From: Candidatus Eiseniibacteriota bacterium
GTDB taxonomy: Bacteria; Joyebacterota; Joyebacteria; Joyebacterales; Joyebacteraceae
DNA: 7,389 bases
Assembly: GCA_030609605.1 (NCBI GenBank)
Contig: JAUWBY010000108.1
Coordinates: forward strand, 1-7,389
Direction of reading: 5' to 3'
Shown piece by piece: positions 6,784 to 7,389 of the stretch. Below the pieces are notes generated by a model, which saw only the letters and a program-made list of their open reading frames with translations, was not told where the DNA came from and ran no database searches. The translations under genes were made by a program, and so were the position numbers. How positions within the stretch are numbered: position 1 is the stretch's first letter; the number at the start of each line of letters is the position of its first letter.

Positions 6784-7389
6784 GTGTTGGCTCCGATGGG
6801 GGCTGGTTTGGTGGATGTGGTGAGACCTGCATCAGGGTTTGTGATCAGGCTCGCCGTCGTGTGTGCCGTGATCGCGGCACTGGCGTCTACGGCTTGTGGC
6901 GTGGCCGCTGTGCGGAATGGAACGGTCGCACGGGCGGATCTGGCGCTGATCTCTTCGCTCGATGCCAGGGCCGAGCTGTTGTCGACCGACGGATCCGACC
7001 TGGTATCCACCGAGTTGGGGCACGATCCTTTGCAGATGTTCCTTGTGTCGCTTGCGGTCCCGGGGAGCGGTGAGATCGTGCAGGGCAAGAAACGGGGTTA
7101 CCTTTTCCTTATCGCCGAGATCGCGATGTGGGGCGGGTTCTATGCCTTGGACAAGCAGGGTCTGGATGAACGTGGCGACTATGAGTCATTTGCAGATGCC
7201 AACTGGGACTACGAGAGCTACGTTGAGTTCTACAATGAGAACTGCTCCGAATCTCCACACGACTACGCCAATGGATGCCGGCCGCTTGCTGATTTCGGAT
7301 CGCAGGAGTTCTACGAGGACATAGGCAAGTATGACGTCTACTGGCCGTGGTGGGGTGGCGACGGCGTCCCGAACGAGCCGACCTCGGCG
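6784..7389 (+). CDS. Membrane-associated protein with PGSGE motif, DUF5683-like; 3' end missing
   Basis: The frame from GTG 6784 is open to the window edge (202 codons). The start is fixed by the AGGAGG before it. A hydrophobic stretch at residues 19-37 ends in ASTAC (Cys38); this could be a signal peptide, a poor lipobox (Ser rather than Leu at -3) or an anchor. A second hydrophobic block, 82-122, contains VPGSGEIVQGKKRGYLF and an Ala/Trp/Gly-rich membrane segment (105-122). This resembles the PGxGQ...G...K motif of DUF5683-type small membrane proteins common in Bacteroidota and relatives. A Tyr/Asp-rich region follows, with Cys154 and Cys165 and FYEDIGKYDVYWPWW near the edge; in my recollection the IGKYD element is shared by related proteins in candidate phyla. 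Function is unknown. The 12-nt gap to the protease gene suggests joint transcription. Confidence 0.65.
   Translation, partial: MLAPMGAGLVDVVRPASGFVIRLAVVCAVIAALASTACGVAAVRNGTVARADLALISSLDARAELLSTDGSDLVSTELGHDPLQMFLVSLAVPGSGEIVQGKKRGYLFLIAEIAMWGGFYALDKQGLDERGDYESFADANWDYESYVEFYNENCSESPHDYANGCRPLADFGSQEFYEDIGKYDVYWPWWGGDGVPNEPTSA

Noticed and set aside
6768..7088. 106-codon - strand frame over the start of the last gene
   Set aside because: The + strand frame here has a perfect AGGAGG, a hydrophobic N-terminus and stays open to the window edge, so it is the real gene.

Overview
The window carries four genes, all on the + strand and tightly spaced, with no RNA genes, mobile elements or CRISPR. 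Two run off the window edges. The DNA is GC-rich (by eye near 60 %). Three of the four products read as cell-envelope or secreted proteins of a type IX secretion system (T9SS). T9SS is known from Bacteroidota and related FCB-group lineages. The GC content and protein style fit an uncultured FCB-type candidate phylum (for example Eisenbacteria, Krumholzibacteriota or Latescibacterota) better than a typical Bacteroidota. That placement is inference and was not tested.

Layout: (1) 2-2467, the 3' part of a gingipain-fold (C25) cysteine peptidase resembling the T9SS sortase PorU. It keeps the catalytic His and Cys, has a PorU-like Ig domain and ends in a FlgD/T9SS-type C-terminal domain. (2) 2501-3484, an outer-membrane barrel protein of the PorV/PorQ family, 33 nt downstream. 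(3) 3598-6771, a large secreted M6-family (immune inhibitor A-like) zinc metalloprotease with eight FG-GAP/VCBS propeller repeats and a T9SS type A-like sorting domain. (4) 6784-end, the start of a membrane-anchored protein with a PGSGE motif resembling DUF5683-type proteins. It starts 12 nt after the protease stop, behind a perfect AGGAGG.

How they may work together: in known T9SS, cargo crosses the outer membrane through the translocon, PorV shuttles it, and PorU cleaves or attaches it by recognising the C-terminal domain. Here a sortase-like protein, a shuttle-like protein and a CTD-bearing protease sit next to each other. This suggests a compact locus for display or release of the protease. 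porU and porV are also neighbours in Porphyromonas gingivalis (PG0026/PG0027), which supports the assignment. The only sizeable gap, 113 nt at 3485-3597, holds a short 10-bp direct repeat and a ribosome binding site but no convincing terminator or promoter.
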